Source: Chitinophagales bacterium (lineage in GTDB: Bacteria; Bacteroidota; Bacteroidia; Chitinophagales; CAIODY01). Taken from it: a stretch of DNA of 64,000 bases. Under the pieces are notes generated by a model. That model saw only the letters and a program-made list of their open reading frames with translations. It was not told the origin of the DNA and ran no database searches. A program made the translations under genes and the position numbers. This document shows, piece after piece, positions 9,401-18,918 of this stretch. Within the stretch, counting starts at the first letter, position 1, and the number at the start of each line of letters is the position of its first letter. The stretch is taken from assembly GCA_947449695.1 (NCBI GenBank), contig CANFST010000006.1, positions 1-64,000 of the forward strand, read 5' to 3'.

Positions 9401-10639
9401 TTATTCATGCCGTAGTGCACTAATTGGATTAAGCCTAGCTGCAATACGAGCAGGGTATGTACCTGCTGCTATCCCAACCACAAAACAAACTGCTAAACCC
9501 AATAATAACCATATCCATGGAATAAAGAAACTACTACCCATCATACTCGATACCAAATTGCCAATTAATAATCCTAAAATAATTCCCAACAATCCTCCTA
9601 ACTGGCAAATCATAATTGCTTCGGTTAAAAATTGTTGTTTAACAATTTTGTTTGTTGCTCCAATTGCTTTACTTATGCCGATTTCACGGGTTCGTTCGTT
9701 TATACTTACCAACATAATATTCATTAAACCAATAGCTGCGCCTATCAAAGTAACGATTGCAATAAAAATACAAGCCCATGTTACATATTGAAGATTACTA
9801 ATAAGCTCATTTGCTAAGTCATCACTTCGCATTATTTCAAAATCATTTTCTTCAGCCAACGGAGTTTTTCTAACTACACGAAATAAGCTCTGTGATTCAC
9901 TTACTGCGGCTTCTAACAACTGATAATGATTTACAGCAATAGAAATCGTGTAAGAACTGTTAGCACTTAAACTCCAGTTCCTTTTCCCATTTAATACAGG
10001 AATAAATGCATTATTATCTGAACTCAAAAATTTACTTACTCCTTTGCTGGCAAGCACTCCAACTACCCTATATTTTTTTGAGCCAACTGTTATCATTTCA
10101 TTTACGGCCTGACTAGATTTTTTAAATAATCGGATAGCAATATCACTACCTAAAACAATTACAGCTGAGCCTTCATTAACTTCGTGATTACTAAATCCAC
10201 GTCCATATTGAATATCATAACCTGAAACTTTTAAATAATTTTCGTCAATTGAAATTAATCCAACATTTGGATTTGTTTTTTTTTCTCCAAATTCAATTGA
10301 TGCGATACTACTTACCCTTACTGATATTGCAACAGTTGCAGGAAATTGAAACTCGTTTTTAAATCTTTGTGCTTCGTCATAAGTAATTGCTTTGAATACT
10401 TTAGGCTTTCTTCCACCCTCACCCATTCTGACAACCATCTCTTTATTTCTAATGCTAAAACTATTGGCACCCATACTGGTAAAACTATCACTAATACTGC
10501 GTTTCATGCCATCTACTGCTGTTAAAATACCAACCAATGCGGTAATTCCCAATGCAATAATTATCACAGTTAAAACTGTACGAAGCTTTGTAGAAGTAAT
10601 AGAACGGAACGCTAACTTTATTTGTTCAAAGAATTGCAT
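9401..10639 (-). CDS. ABC transporter permease of the MacB/FtsX type
   Basis: This 412-residue protein has one N-terminal membrane helix (about 18-42, TVLTVIIIALGITALVG), a large periplasmic MacB-like domain (about 45-285) and three C-terminal helices. The conserved motif NERTREIGISKAIGA precedes a C-terminal helix pair, and the protein ends with the typical TYPARIAARLNPISALRHE. MacB-type permeases act as mechanotransmission exporters with an ATPase and often a membrane-fusion protein. No ATPase gene lies beside it, so the partner must be encoded elsewhere. It is probably co-transcribed with rsmE. Confidence 0.88.
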   Translation of the reverse strand: MQFFEQIKLAFRSITSTKLRTVLTVIIIALGITALVGILTAVDGMKRSISDSFTSMGANSFSIRNKEMVVRMGEGGRKPKVFKAITYDEAQRFKNEFQFPATVAISVRVSSIASIEFGEKKTNPNVGLISIDENYLKVSGYDIQYGRGFSNHEVNEGSAVIVLGSDIAIRLFKKSSQAVNEMITVGSKKYRVVGVLASKGVSKFLSSDNNAFIPVLNGKRNWSLSANSSYTISIAVNHYQLLEAAVSESQSLFRVVRKTPLAEENDFEIMRSDDLANELISNLQYVTWACIFIAIVTLIGAAIGLMNIMLVSINERTREIGISKAIGATNKIVKQQFLTEAIMICQLGGLLGIILGLLIGNLVSSMMGSSFFIPWIWLLLGLAVCFVVGIAAGTYPARIAARLNPISALRHE

Positions 10640-10796
10640 GAGTTAAATACAATAAAACATTCTGCAATATTGCATCGCTTTTTTGAATTAGTGAAATAAA
10701 AAGTTACTCTTTTATTTTAGTTGTAGAAGAAATAAAACTTATCAAAATCAAAAAAAATTAACCACCTTTTTCGATTTTCGTTTTATCTTGCCCTCC

Positions 10797-11411
10797 ATGG
10801 TAGAAGCACTCATCAGTGGATTAGCATTGGGTTTTATTTTGATGTTATCAGTTGGTCCTGCATTTTTTGCAGTGATAGATACCAGCATTAACAAGGGTTT
10901 CCGAACCGCTTTGTTTTTTATCATCGGTGTTTCCATCAGTGATATTTCTTACATTTTACTCACCAATTTTGGCGCAACAGAATTGCTGACACAAAAAATA
11001 AAAGCCGTTTATTTTATTGGTGGAATTGCGTTGATGGTGATTGGAATATTCATGTTTGTTAAAAAACAAAAGGACGAAGTAGAGCACATTGAAATCAAAA
11101 AAGGCGATTTGGTAAAATCATTTATCAAAGGCTGGATAATCAATACCACTGCGCCTGGTGTTATTCTATTTTGGACGGCAGCAGCTTTACATTTAGCTAA
11201 CGAAGGTTACACCATCCAACAAAAATTTGTGTTTTTCGCTGCCGCAATTTCAATTGTTGTAAGCGCAGATATTGGTAAAGCGTTCACAGCGCAAAAGCTA
11301 AAAGATAGATGGCTTAATCAATCTGTGATTCATTGGATAAATAAATTGAGCGGTTTGGGCATGATGCTTTTTGGATGTTTTATGTTGTACAAAGGTTTTA
11401 AAACTTTATAG
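10797..11411 (+). CDS. LysE/RhtB-family exporter
   Basis: This is a polytopic inner-membrane protein of about 204 residues with six hydrophobic segments. The N-terminal helix contains LGFILMLSVGPAFFAVIDTSINKG, broken here as LGFILMLSVGPAFF; the GP within helix 1 is typical of the LysE family, which exports amino acids and related small molecules. I chose the ATG at 10797 because the in-frame TTG nine bases upstream overlaps a promoter-like TTATCTTG. The flavin reductase gene starts 3 bp after the stop, and the heptosyltransferase follows, so the three genes probably form one transcript. The substrate cannot be read from sequence. Confidence 0.85.
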   Translation: MVEALISGLALGFILMLSVGPAFFAVIDTSINKGFRTALFFIIGVSISDISYILLTNFGATELLTQKIKAVYFIGGIALMVIGIFMFVKKQKDEVEHIEIKKGDLVKSFIKGWIINTTAPGVILFWTAAALHLANEGYTIQQKFVFFAAAISIVVSADIGKAFTAQKLKDRWLNQSVIHWINKLSGLGMMLFGCFMLYKGFKTL

Positions 11412-11414
11412 TGG

Positions 11415-11939
11415 ATGCAAAATGAATGGTTGATAATTTCTGGCACATCAAGAAAAGGAAGCAAATCGTTGCAAGTTGCAAAAGCTTATCAGCAGTTGCT
11501 TTCAGCAAAAAATCTCGAAAGTAAAATTTTAGCTTTAGAAAATTTACCGCATCCTATTTTCAATATTAATTCAAAATCTGAAGAATTAAAACAGTTGGAA
11601 AATTCAACGATCATTCCTGCTCAAAAAATAATTTTTGTGGCTTCGGAATACAACGGGAGTTTTCCAGGCTCATTAAAAATGTTGTTCGATTGTTGTGATA
11701 TCCGAAATTGTTTTTGGAATAAAAAAGCAGCATTAATAGGTCTTTCGGATGGTCGAAATGGAAACCTTCGTGGCTTAGACCATTTAACAAGTGTTTTGAA
11801 TTACTTGAAAATAAACGTGCTGCATTATAAAGTTACTATCCCAACTATTTCAAAAACGATGAACGAAAACCTTGAAATTATTGATGCACAAATCATCAAT
11901 ACCATCCACAAACAAATTGAGGAGTTTGAAAAATTTTAA
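11415..11939 (+). CDS. NADPH-dependent FMN reductase family protein
   Basis: This 174-residue flavodoxin-like protein has the phosphate-binding start ISGTSRKGSKSLQVAKAY (residues 8-25) and the flavin-ring loop FVASEYNGSFPGSLKMLFD (about 75-93), which match the SxRxxS and PEYNxSxPgxLKnxiD motifs of the FMN_red family. Such enzymes reduce quinones, azo compounds or chromate; the physiological substrate here is unknown. Spacing to the upstream exporter is 3 bp, and to the downstream GT9 gene 12 bp. Confidence 0.87.
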   Translation: MQNEWLIISGTSRKGSKSLQVAKAYQQLLSAKNLESKILALENLPHPIFNINSKSEELKQLENSTIIPAQKIIFVASEYNGSFPGSLKMLFDCCDIRNCFWNKKAALIGLSDGRNGNLRGLDHLTSVLNYLKINVLHYKVTIPTISKTMNENLEIIDAQIINTIHKQIEEFEKF

Positions 11940-11951
11940 ACAAATTTTGTC

Positions 11952-12923
11952 ATGCGAATTTTAGTTCGATTACCCAACTGGCTTGGCGATTTGGTAATGA
12001 GTGTTGGCTTTATCAATGTGTTGAACAAAAAATTTCCTGATGCTAAAATTGATGTGATTTGCAAAAAAGGAATGGAAGATTTACTCGATTTTTTTCCGAC
12101 TATTTCTAAGCGTTTTATTTTTTCAAAACAAGAATTTGATGGAATTTTCGGCGCCTATAAATTTGGCAGAAAAATAAAACGAACCGAACAATACGATTTG
12201 TTCTTTTGCTTACCTAATTCATTTTCATCAGCATTGATGGGCTTTGCAAGCGGAGCAAAAAGAAGAATTGGTTTTAAAAATGAGGGCAGAAATTTTCTAT
12301 TTACTCAATCTTTTTCACAACCCAAAAATCTGCATCGAGCAGAAGAATACATTTTTTTGTTAGAGAAATTTCTTGAAGAACAATTAGAAAAGCCAAATAT
12401 TTTTTTCAACGTAAAAAAAGAAATCATTAAAAATCAAATCATCGTCAATTTCAATTCTGAAGCAGCTTCGCGACGAATGCCAATGTTGAAAGCAATTTCA
12501 ATTCTTGAAAGAATCTCAAACGAGTTTTCAAACGATATTTTATTGATAGGCGCACCAAAAGATAAAGATTATGTTGATGAATTATGTCGCTTGCTCAATA
12601 ACAATCGCGTAAAAAATTTGGCAGGGAAAACTTCTTTAAAAGATTTAGCAATTTTAATGGCGAATAGTAAAGGCATGTTGAGTGTAGATTCTGGCCCATC
12701 ACATCTATGCAATGCCCTGCAAACAAAAGTTGTGGTGTTGCATGGTGCTGATGATGAAAATAACACAGAAGCCTACAACAAAGATTTTGTGGATGGGATG
12801 CGCAATGGTAAATTGCCTTGCGAACCTTGTGTTAAAAATGTTTGCAAACCTTACGGTTCTCCTAAATGTTTAGAAATGCTAGATGAAAATTTGATAATAG
12901 AGAAAATATCAAGAATTATGTGA
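11952..12923 (+). CDS. Glycosyltransferase family 9 (lipopolysaccharide heptosyltransferase-like)
   Basis: This 323-residue protein starts MRILVRLPNWLGDLVMS, the acceptor-side motif of ADP-heptose:LPS heptosyltransferases (GT-B fold). The C-terminal half has the donor-binding segment SVDSGPSHLCNAL and VVVLHGADDE. A cysteine cluster near the C-terminus (CEPCVKNVCKPYGSPKC) is typical of the family. It probably adds a heptose or related sugar to the LPS core. WaaF-like is the closest description, but GT9 members differ in acceptor and the symbol is left empty. It is the last gene of the exporter-reductase-GT9 run. Confidence 0.88.
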   Translation: MRILVRLPNWLGDLVMSVGFINVLNKKFPDAKIDVICKKGMEDLLDFFPTISKRFIFSKQEFDGIFGAYKFGRKIKRTEQYDLFFCLPNSFSSALMGFASGAKRRIGFKNEGRNFLFTQSFSQPKNLHRAEEYIFLLEKFLEEQLEKPNIFFNVKKEIIKNQIIVNFNSEAASRRMPMLKAISILERISNEFSNDILLIGAPKDKDYVDELCRLLNNNRVKNLAGKTSLKDLAILMANSKGMLSVDSGPSHLCNALQTKVVVLHGADDENNTEAYNKDFVDGMRNGKLPCEPCVKNVCKPYGSPKCLEMLDENLIIEKISRIM

Positions 12924-12924
12924 C

Positions 12925-12949
12925 ATTCTATTTTTGCTACAAATAGAAT
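12925..12949. terminator. Hairpin after the GT9 gene
   Basis: ATTCTATTT and AAATAGAAT form a perfect 9-bp stem with a 7-nt loop just after the stop codon. It precedes a stronger terminator hairpin and may act with it. Confidence 0.4.
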
Positions 12950-12957
12950 TATGAATA

Positions 12958-12996
12958 AAAAAATCCATCCTAAAAAATTAAGATGGATTTTTATTT
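12958..12996. terminator. Bidirectional terminator between the GT9 gene and rplQ
   Basis: AAATCCATC (12961-12969) pairs with GATGGATTT (12982-12990) and is flanked by A-rich sequence on one side and a T-tract on the other. It can terminate both the rightward GT9 transcript and the long leftward ribosomal operon, which converge here. Confidence 0.8.
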
Positions 12997-13016
12997 TTCA
13001 TTAAAAACATTTTCAA

Positions 13017-13544
13017 TTATTCTTCAGTTTTACCTTCTCCATCAGTTTCAACTTGAGGAGTTGAATCAGCTTTAGGAGCAGCTTTCTTAGCCGCTTTAGT
13101 AGCACCACCAGCTCTACGAGTACGTTTAGCAGCAGGTTTAGCAGTAGCAGCAGCACCTTTTTTGTTAGCTGTTCCTTTATATGTTTCGTTAAAATCAACC
13201 AACTCGATCATAGCTATTTCAGCGCTATCACCTGGGCGAAAGCCCATTTTAATGATACGAGTATAACCACCTGGACGAGTTGCAATTTTTTCAGAAACTA
13301 CACCAAACAATTCTTTAATGGATTCTTTATTTTGCAAATAGCTGAACACAACACGACGATTGTGTGTGCTGTCTGTTTTAGCACGAGTTAATAAAGGCTC
13401 AATAAAACCTCTTAAAGCCTTTGCTTTAGCAACTGTAGTAACAATTCGTTTGTGTTTAATCAACGAATCAGCCATATTTCCCATCAAAGCATCGCGGTGT
13501 GCTTTTGTTCTACTCAACTGATTTACTTTTCTTCCGTGTCTCAT
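13017..13544 (-). CDS. rplQ: Large-subunit ribosomal protein bL17
   Basis: The first 115 or so residues are canonical L17 ([20 protein letters not shown], then [11 protein letters not shown], then RPGGYTRI and [11 protein letters not shown]). The remaining 50 residues are a low-complexity tail rich in Ala and Lys that turns acidic at the end (TDGEGKTEE). L17 is about 120-130 residues in many bacteria, so this is an extended form, as is common in Bacteroidota. It is the last gene of the ribosomal block, 109 bp after rpoA, followed by a terminator. Confidence 0.97.
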   Translation of the reverse strand: MRHGRKVNQLSRTKAHRDALMGNMADSLIKHKRIVTTVAKAKALRGFIEPLLTRAKTDSTHNRRVVFSYLQNKESIKELFGVVSEKIATRPGGYTRIIKMGFRPGDSAEIAMIELVDFNETYKGTANKKGAAATAKPAAKRTRRAGGATKAAKKAAPKADSTPQVETDGEGKTEE

Positions 13545-13653
13545 CTTTTTTTGAATTAGGAATTAAGAATTAGAAATTATGAGTTCCAAGATGCTTAATT
13601 CAATTATTGTTTATTTTTGTCTTAATACTTTGTAATTAACTTGAAATCAAAAA

Positions 13654-14646
13654 TTAGTCTTCTATTTTATATTTAGCCAAGTCCATTCCAAAATGCAATC
13701 CTTTGTCGATTACCATTTGTTCAATTTCAGTTAAAGATTTTTTACCGAAGTTGCGGAATTTCAACAAGTCGTTCATATCATATTTCACCAATTCACTCAA
13801 GCTATTGATTTTTGCTGTTTTCAAGCAGTTGTATGCACGTACGCTTAAATCTAAATCTTCTAATGGAGTTTTCAACAATTTACGCATATGTAAAACTTCA
13901 TCATCAACAACTTCGTGGTGTTCATCTGAAGTATCATCAAACGTAATTCTTTCGTCGCTGATTAACATTAAATGTTGAATCATGATTCTTGCAGCTTCTT
14001 TCACCGCTTCTTCCGGATGAATAGTACCATCAGTTTTCACATCCATGATTAATTTTTCATAATCAGTACGTTGTTCAACACGTGTATTCTCAATAGCGTA
14101 TTTAACGTTTTTAATTGGCGTATGAATAGAATCAATTGCAATTGTTCCTAATGGAGCGTCTTTAGTTTTGTTATCTTCAGCAGGCACATATCCTCTTCCT
14201 TTTGAAATAGTAAATTCAAAAGTTAAATTTACAGATGATTCCATTCTGCAAATTAATTGCTCTGGATTAGTTACCTTAAAAGTAGTAGTATGTTTTTCAA
14301 TTGTTTCAGCTAATAATTCTTCTTTTCCTTTAAATGCTAAAACGATTTTTTCAGTATTAACATCAGTATCAACAATCTTTTTGAAACGAATTTGTTTCAA
14401 GTTTAAAACGATTTCAGTAACATCTTCCATCACCCCTTTTATGGTGCTGAATTCGTGGTCAACACCCGAAATTTTTACAGCAGTAATTGCATATCCTTCT
14501 AAAGATGATAACAAAATACGGCGCAATGAATTACCAATTGTAACACCAAAGCCAGGTTCTAAAGGGCGGAATTCGAAAGTGCCTTCAAAATCAGTTGCTT
14601 TGTTTAAAACTATTTTATCTGGTTTTACAAAATTTAAAACTGCCAT
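13654..14646 (-). CDS. rpoA: RNA polymerase alpha subunit
   Basis: 330 residues. The N-terminal dimerisation domain shows [30 protein letters not shown]. This is split here as [17 protein letters not shown], the segment that contacts beta. The C-terminal domain (about 250-325) shows [16 protein letters not shown] and [16 protein letters not shown], the helix-hairpin-helix DNA and activator contact surface. Complete, with an ATG start and normal length. It sits between rpsD and rplQ as in most Bacteroidota. Confidence 0.98.
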   Translation of the reverse strand: MAVLNFVKPDKIVLNKATDFEGTFEFRPLEPGFGVTIGNSLRRILLSSLEGYAITAVKISGVDHEFSTIKGVMEDVTEIVLNLKQIRFKKIVDTDVNTEKIVLAFKGKEELLAETIEKHTTTFKVTNPEQLICRMESSVNLTFEFTISKGRGYVPAEDNKTKDAPLGTIAIDSIHTPIKNVKYAIENTRVEQRTDYEKLIMDVKTDGTIHPEEAVKEAARIMIQHLMLISDERITFDDTSDEHHEVVDDEVLHMRKLLKTPLEDLDLSVRAYNCLKTAKINSLSELVKYDMNDLLKFRNFGKKSLTEIEQMVIDKGLHFGMDLAKYKIED

Positions 14647-14729
14647 TTTTATTATTTAGTTTGTTTAATTTAAATTAATGAGTTGAAAAGTTCAGTTAGA
14701 CAATTCAATATTGACCATTCCCTATTCAA

Positions 14730-15335
14730 TTATTTAGAGTACAATTCTACAATTAATTGTTCTTTGATAGTTTCGGGAATTGCCTCACGTTCAGGCATAG
14801 CTAAAAATTTGCCTTGCATTGTATCTGAATTCCATTCTAACCAAGTGAATGATTTTCCTTTTCCTGCAATTGAATTTTTGATTACTTCCATTCCTTTCGC
14901 ATTTTCAGCTAAACCAATAGTATCACCTGGTTTCAAAGTATAAGAAGCCGAATTGGTAATATGCCCATTCACTGTGATATGTTTGTGACCAACCAACTGA
15001 CGAGCAGCACGACGTGTAGGTGCAATACCCAAACGGAAAACGGTGTTATCTAAACGAGCTTCTAACAATTTCAATAAGTTTTCACCAGTTACCCCGTGTA
15101 AACGAACTGCTTCAACAAAAATTTTACGGAACTGGCGTTCTAAAATACCGTAAGTATATTTAGCTTTTTGCTTTTCTTTCAACTGAACAGAAAATTCACT
15201 TGGTTGTTTTTTCTTACGTGATTGACCATGCATTCCACTCGGGTAGTTTTTTCTATCAAATGCTTTATCAGCACCGAAAATTGGTTCACCGAAATTTCTT
15301 GCAATCTTTGAACTTGGACCTGTATAACGAGCCAT
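14730..15335 (-). CDS. rpsD: Small-subunit ribosomal protein uS4
   Basis: 201 residues, beginning MARYTGPSSKIARNFGE. The S4 RNA-binding domain is clear at LLEARLDNTVFRLGIAPTR and the following RQLVGHKHITVNG. The N-terminal zinc-binding cysteines of the C+ form are missing, so this is the cysteine-free type. Primary 16S rRNA binder and, in other bacteria, an autogenous regulator of the alpha operon; no such regulatory site could be demonstrated here. Confidence 0.97.
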   Translation of the reverse strand: MARYTGPSSKIARNFGEPIFGADKAFDRKNYPSGMHGQSRKKKQPSEFSVQLKEKQKAKYTYGILERQFRKIFVEAVRLHGVTGENLLKLLEARLDNTVFRLGIAPTRRAARQLVGHKHITVNGHITNSASYTLKPGDTIGLAENAKGMEVIKNSIAGKGKSFTWLEWNSDTMQGKFLAMPEREAIPETIKEQLIVELYSK

Positions 15336-15425
15336 TGTTTGTTTCTATTTTTTGTTTAAAAATTTGATTATTGTTGTTTTAAATTTTTCAAGCATAATCA
15401 CACCTGAAAAATTATATTTTATTGA

Positions 15426-15836
15426 TTATACTCTTCTTGCTTTTGGCGGACGGCAACCGTTGTGAGGCATTGGTGTAATATCACGGATGATAGTTACTTC
15501 GATGCCTGATTGGCTAATTGCTCTGATAGCACTTTCTCTTCCAGCACCTGGTCCTTTTACCATTACTTCGCATTTACGCATTCCTGCATCAAAAGCCACT
15601 TTAGCACAATCTGATGCTGCCATCTGCGCTGCATAAGGAGTGTTTTTCTTTGAACCTTTGAATCCCATTTTACCAGCTGAAGACCATGAAATAACTTGCC
15701 CTGCTTTGTTGGTTAATGAAACAATGATATTGTTGAAAGAAGCCTGAATGTGAGCTACACCTTCTGGTTCAGCTTTAACATTTTTCTTTTTTACAACTTT
15801 TTTTCCGGCTCCTGCGCCTGCTGATTGCTTTGCCAT
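15426..15836 (-). CDS. rpsK: Small-subunit ribosomal protein uS11
   Basis: 136 residues. The core is canonical ([18 protein letters not shown], then [18 protein letters not shown], then [12 protein letters not shown]) and ends with [15 protein letters not shown], the conserved C-terminus that lies near the mRNA exit. The N-terminal 20 residues are a short Ala/Gly/Lys extension. Its leader contains the recurrent AATAAC/ATTAAC-type sequence found before several genes of this block. Confidence 0.97.
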   Translation of the reverse strand: MAKQSAGAGAGKKVVKKKNVKAEPEGVAHIQASFNNIIVSLTNKAGQVISWSSAGKMGFKGSKKNTPYAAQMAASDCAKVAFDAGMRKCEVMVKGPGAGRESAIRAISQSGIEVTIIRDITPMPHNGCRPPKARRV

Positions 15837-15945
15837 TTTATCTTTTGTTATTCGTTATTTGTTATTTGTTAATCGTTTTAAGAAAATGGTATTTAGAATT
15901 ATGATTTGTATTTCCTAATAACTAATAACCATTAACTATTAACTT

Positions 15946-16326
15946 TTATTTAGTTGGTGTTTTCTTTTTACCTGCAACTGTTTTACGTTTACCTTTACGT
16001 GTACGGCTGTTAGTACGAGTACGTTGACCACGTATAGGTAATCCTTTACGATGACGAACACCACGGTATGAACCAATATCCATCAAACGTTTAATGTTCA
16101 ATTGAATTTCAGAACGCAATGCACCTTCTACTTTCCATTCGTTAGTGATGATGGTACGAATTTTATTCAAATCTTCATCGTCCCAATCTTTTACTTTTTT
16201 TTGCGTATCAATACCAGCTTGATTTAAGATTTTTTTTGCGCCGCTTCTGCCTACGCCAAATAAATAACCTAAACCAACTTCGCCGATTTTATTTTTTGGT
16301 AAATCTACACCTGCTATACGAGCCAT
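15946..16326 (-). CDS. rpsM: Small-subunit ribosomal protein uS13
   Basis: 126 residues, starting [13 protein letters not shown]. The helix-two-turn-helix segment and the conserved [21 protein letters not shown] motif identify S13, which contacts 16S helix 42, tRNA and the B1 bridges to the large subunit. The tail is Lys/Arg-rich ([14 protein letters not shown]). Normal length. Confidence 0.97.
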   Translation of the reverse strand: MARIAGVDLPKNKIGEVGLGYLFGVGRSGAKKILNQAGIDTQKKVKDWDDEDLNKIRTIITNEWKVEGALRSEIQLNIKRLMDIGSYRGVRHRKGLPIRGQRTRTNSRTRKGKRKTVAGKKKTPTK

Positions 16327-16366
16327 GTTTTATGTTTAATTTTTTACTTTTTGATTATTAATTCAA

Positions 16367-16483
16367 TTATCCTTGACGTTGTTTAAAACGAGGATTTTTT
16401 TTGTTGATGATATACAACTTTCCTTTGCGACGAACGATTTTGCAATCTTCGCTTCTTTTCTTAATTGATGCTCTTACTCTCAT
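16367..16483 (-). CDS. rpmJ: Large-subunit ribosomal protein bL36, zinc-free type
   Basis: A 38-codon gene reads [20 protein letters not shown], then [18 protein letters not shown] and stop. The MRVRAS start and the KQRQG end identify L36. Of the usual Cys-Cys-Cys-His zinc ligands only Cys14 remains: the others are Ser11, Asn27 and Phe33. This is therefore the C-minus form that does not bind zinc. It lies 11 bp downstream of infA. Confidence 0.93.
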   Translation of the reverse strand: MRVRASIKKRSEDCKIVRRKGKLYIINKKNPRFKQRQG

Positions 16484-16494
16484 TTTTATTATTT

Positions 16495-16713
16495 TTATTT
16501 ATACCTAAAAATTATTCTTCCTCTTGTTAAATCATAAGGCGACATTTCAATTTGAACTCTATCACCTGGTAAAATACGAATGTAGTGCATTCTCATTTTA
16601 CCTGAAATAGTTGCTAATACAGAATGTCCGTTTTCCAATCTTACACGAAACATTGCATTGCTGTTCGCATCTTCAATCACTCCATCTTGCTTTATGACGT
16701 CTTGTTTTGCCAT
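16495..16713 (-). CDS. infA: Translation initiation factor IF-1
   Basis: 72 residues with the S1/OB-fold sequence [20 protein letters not shown], then FRVRLENGH, then [16 protein letters not shown] and [17 protein letters not shown]-1 occupies the ribosomal A site during initiation. It is 7 bp downstream of map and 11 bp upstream of rpmJ, a tight cluster that is probably translated in a coupled way. Confidence 0.97.
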   Translation of the reverse strand: MAKQDVIKQDGVIEDANSNAMFRVRLENGHSVLATISGKMRMHYIRILPGDRVQIEMSPYDLTRGRIIFRYK

Positions 16714-16720
16714 TTATTTT

Positions 16721-17530
16721 TTAGTAGTAACTACTATTCAAATTTTTATTTGCCTTTTCTGCCTGTTCAATCTTTTCAAATGAACTTAAAGTTTCTGCTC
16801 CATCTTTTCTTATTACAATTGTATGCTCATAATGCGCTGATGGTTGTCCATCTTTAGTAGCATAAGTCCAATTGTCTTCCAACACCTTCACATCTTTCTT
16901 TCCTCTGTTAATCATCGGTTCAATGGCGATGACTAAACCTTCTAATATTTTTTTCCCACTTCCTTTTCTTCCTACGTTTGGCACTTGTGGTTCTTCGTGC
17001 AATTCTCTACCCAAACCATGCCCAACCAATTCAGTTACAATTCCGTAGCCTCTCGATTGGCAATATTCCTGAACTGCAAAGCTAATATCTCCAATTCTAT
17101 TATTCACTTTCGCAGCTTCAATTCCCTTGTAAAGGCTTTCTTTTGTAACTTTCATCAGTTTTAAAGTTTCAGTATCCACATTTCCAATAGCAAATGTGTA
17201 AGCCGAATCACCAATGAATTCATTCATTAACACCCCAACATCCACCGAAATAATATCCCCATCTTTTAATTCACGTTTACCCGGTATACCATGAACCACT
17301 TCTTCATTCACACTTAAACAAGCTGAAGCAGGAAAACCTTCATAACCTTTGAACACCGGATAACCACCTTTGCTGGTAATGTAATCTTCAATTACTTTAT
17401 CAATTGCTACTGTCGTTAAACCAGGTTTCAAAATAGAAGCTACATGAGCCAATGTATCTGAAACAAGCAAAGAACTTTTTCTTATTAATTCAATCTCCTC
17501 GTTAGTCTTATAAATAATCTTATCACTCAT
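16721..17530 (-). CDS. map: Methionine aminopeptidase type I
   Basis: 269 residues. All five metal ligands of the pita-bread fold are visible in context: Asp in ISVDVG, Asp in GDSAYTF, His in VGHGLGRELHEEP, Glu in AIEPM and Glu in HYEHT. The substrate-side His is in VVHGIPG. It removes initiator methionine from nascent proteins. It sits 7 bp after secY in the same transcript, a placement that is shared by many bacteria. Confidence 0.97.
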   Translation of the reverse strand: MSDKIIYKTNEEIELIRKSSLLVSDTLAHVASILKPGLTTVAIDKVIEDYITSKGGYPVFKGYEGFPASACLSVNEEVVHGIPGKRELKDGDIISVDVGVLMNEFIGDSAYTFAIGNVDTETLKLMKVTKESLYKGIEAAKVNNRIGDISFAVQEYCQSRGYGIVTELVGHGLGRELHEEPQVPNVGRKGSGKKILEGLVIAIEPMINRGKKDVKVLEDNWTYATKDGQPSAHYEHTIVIRKDGAETLSSFEKIEQAEKANKNLNSSYY

Positions 17531-17537
17531 GCCACAA

Positions 17538-18890
17538 TTACCCTTGAGGAGTTGCTATTGCAGCATTTCCTGTTTGTCTTCCTTTAATTCTACCAGTTTT
17601 CATTAATCCATCATAATGACGCATTAATAAATGACTTTCCACTTGTTGCAATGTATCTAATATAGTTCCTACCATGATTAAGATAGAAGTACCTCCAAAG
17701 AAACTTGCAAACTGACTATTTATTTTCAACAAACCTGCAAATGCAGGTAAAATAGCTACCACAGCCAAGAATATAGAACCAGGCAATGTTATACGACTCA
17801 TAATGGTATCAATATAATGAGCAGTGCTTTTTCCTGGTTTTACACCTGGGATAAATCCACCATTCTTTTTCATTTCGTCAGCCATCATCATTGGATTAAC
17901 AATTAAAGCTGTGTAGAAATAAGTGAAAATCACCACCAACAGGCCAAACATAATGCTGTGAGTTACCGAAGTATATTGCGCCAAGTTATATAAAAATCCG
18001 CTATCAGTTTTTGGAAAAGCTTGCAATAACAAAGCTGGAACAAACATGATTGCTTGTGCAAAAATGATTGGCATTACACCAGCAGCATTTACTTTCAATG
18101 GCAAGTACTGACGAACACCACCATATTGTTTATTGCCAATAATTCTTTTTGCATATTGGATAGGAATTTTACGAGTTCCTTGAACCAATAAAACAATGAA
18201 AAATACAATTGAAATCAAGAATAACATTTCAATTAAAAACATAATCATACCTCCGCCACCAGCCGCAATTCTTCCTTGAAACTCAGCAACGATAGCACCA
18301 GGGAAACGAGCCATGATACCAATCATGATGATTAAACTCACCCCATTTCCAATTCCTTTGTCTGTAATTTTTTCGCCCATCCACAAGCAGAACATGGTGC
18401 CTGCAGTAAGAATTACCATGGTTGAAATTCTGAATAATGTTTGATTAATCATGATTCCCCCTTCAGGCAATTGCGAATTCAAATAAGTTACATAAGCAAT
18501 ACCTTGAAATGCTGTAATGATGATAGTGAAAATACGTGTGTATTGATTAATTTTTCTACGACCACTTTCACCTTCACGTTGCATTTTTTGAAACGATGGA
18601 ATAGCCATGCTCAACAACTGTACTGCAATTGATGCAGAAATGTAAGGCATAATTCCCAATGCAAAAATAGATGCACGGGCAAATGAACCACCCACAAACA
18701 AGTTGAACAATCCTAATAATCCGCTGCTACCTTTTTCGCTAAATTTGCTCAATGCAGCAGGGTTAATCCCAGGCAATACCACATAAGTTCCAAAGCGGAA
18801 AATCAACACCAACAAAATTGTGGTGATGATTCTGCCTCGAAGTTCTTCGATAGCCCAGATGTTTTTTATGGTTTCTAAAAATCGTTTCAT
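17538..18890 (-). CDS. secY: Protein translocase channel subunit SecY
   Basis: 450 residues with ten membrane helices. The plug and first helix region shows RFGTYVVLPGINP, and later motifs include FALGIMPYISASIAVQLL, MGEKITDKGIGNGVSLIIM and the cytosolic loop PIQYAKRI. Forms the SecYEG channel in the inner membrane. Located between rplO and map. Confidence 0.98.
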   Translation of the reverse strand: MKRFLETIKNIWAIEELRGRIITTILLVLIFRFGTYVVLPGINPAALSKFSEKGSSGLLGLFNLFVGGSFARASIFALGIMPYISASIAVQLLSMAIPSFQKMQREGESGRRKINQYTRIFTIIITAFQGIAYVTYLNSQLPEGGIMINQTLFRISTMVILTAGTMFCLWMGEKITDKGIGNGVSLIIMIGIMARFPGAIVAEFQGRIAAGGGGMIMFLIEMLFLISIVFFIVLLVQGTRKIPIQYAKRIIGNKQYGGVRQYLPLKVNAAGVMPIIFAQAIMFVPALLLQAFPKTDSGFLYNLAQYTSVTHSIMFGLLVVIFTYFYTALIVNPMMMADEMKKNGGFIPGVKPGKSTAHYIDTIMSRITLPGSIFLAVVAILPAFAGLLKINSQFASFFGGTSILIMVGTILDTLQQVESHLLMRHYDGLMKTGRIKGRQTGNAAIATPQG

Positions 18891-18918
18891 TTAATTTTTT
18901 TGGTTTTCCTAAATGTTA

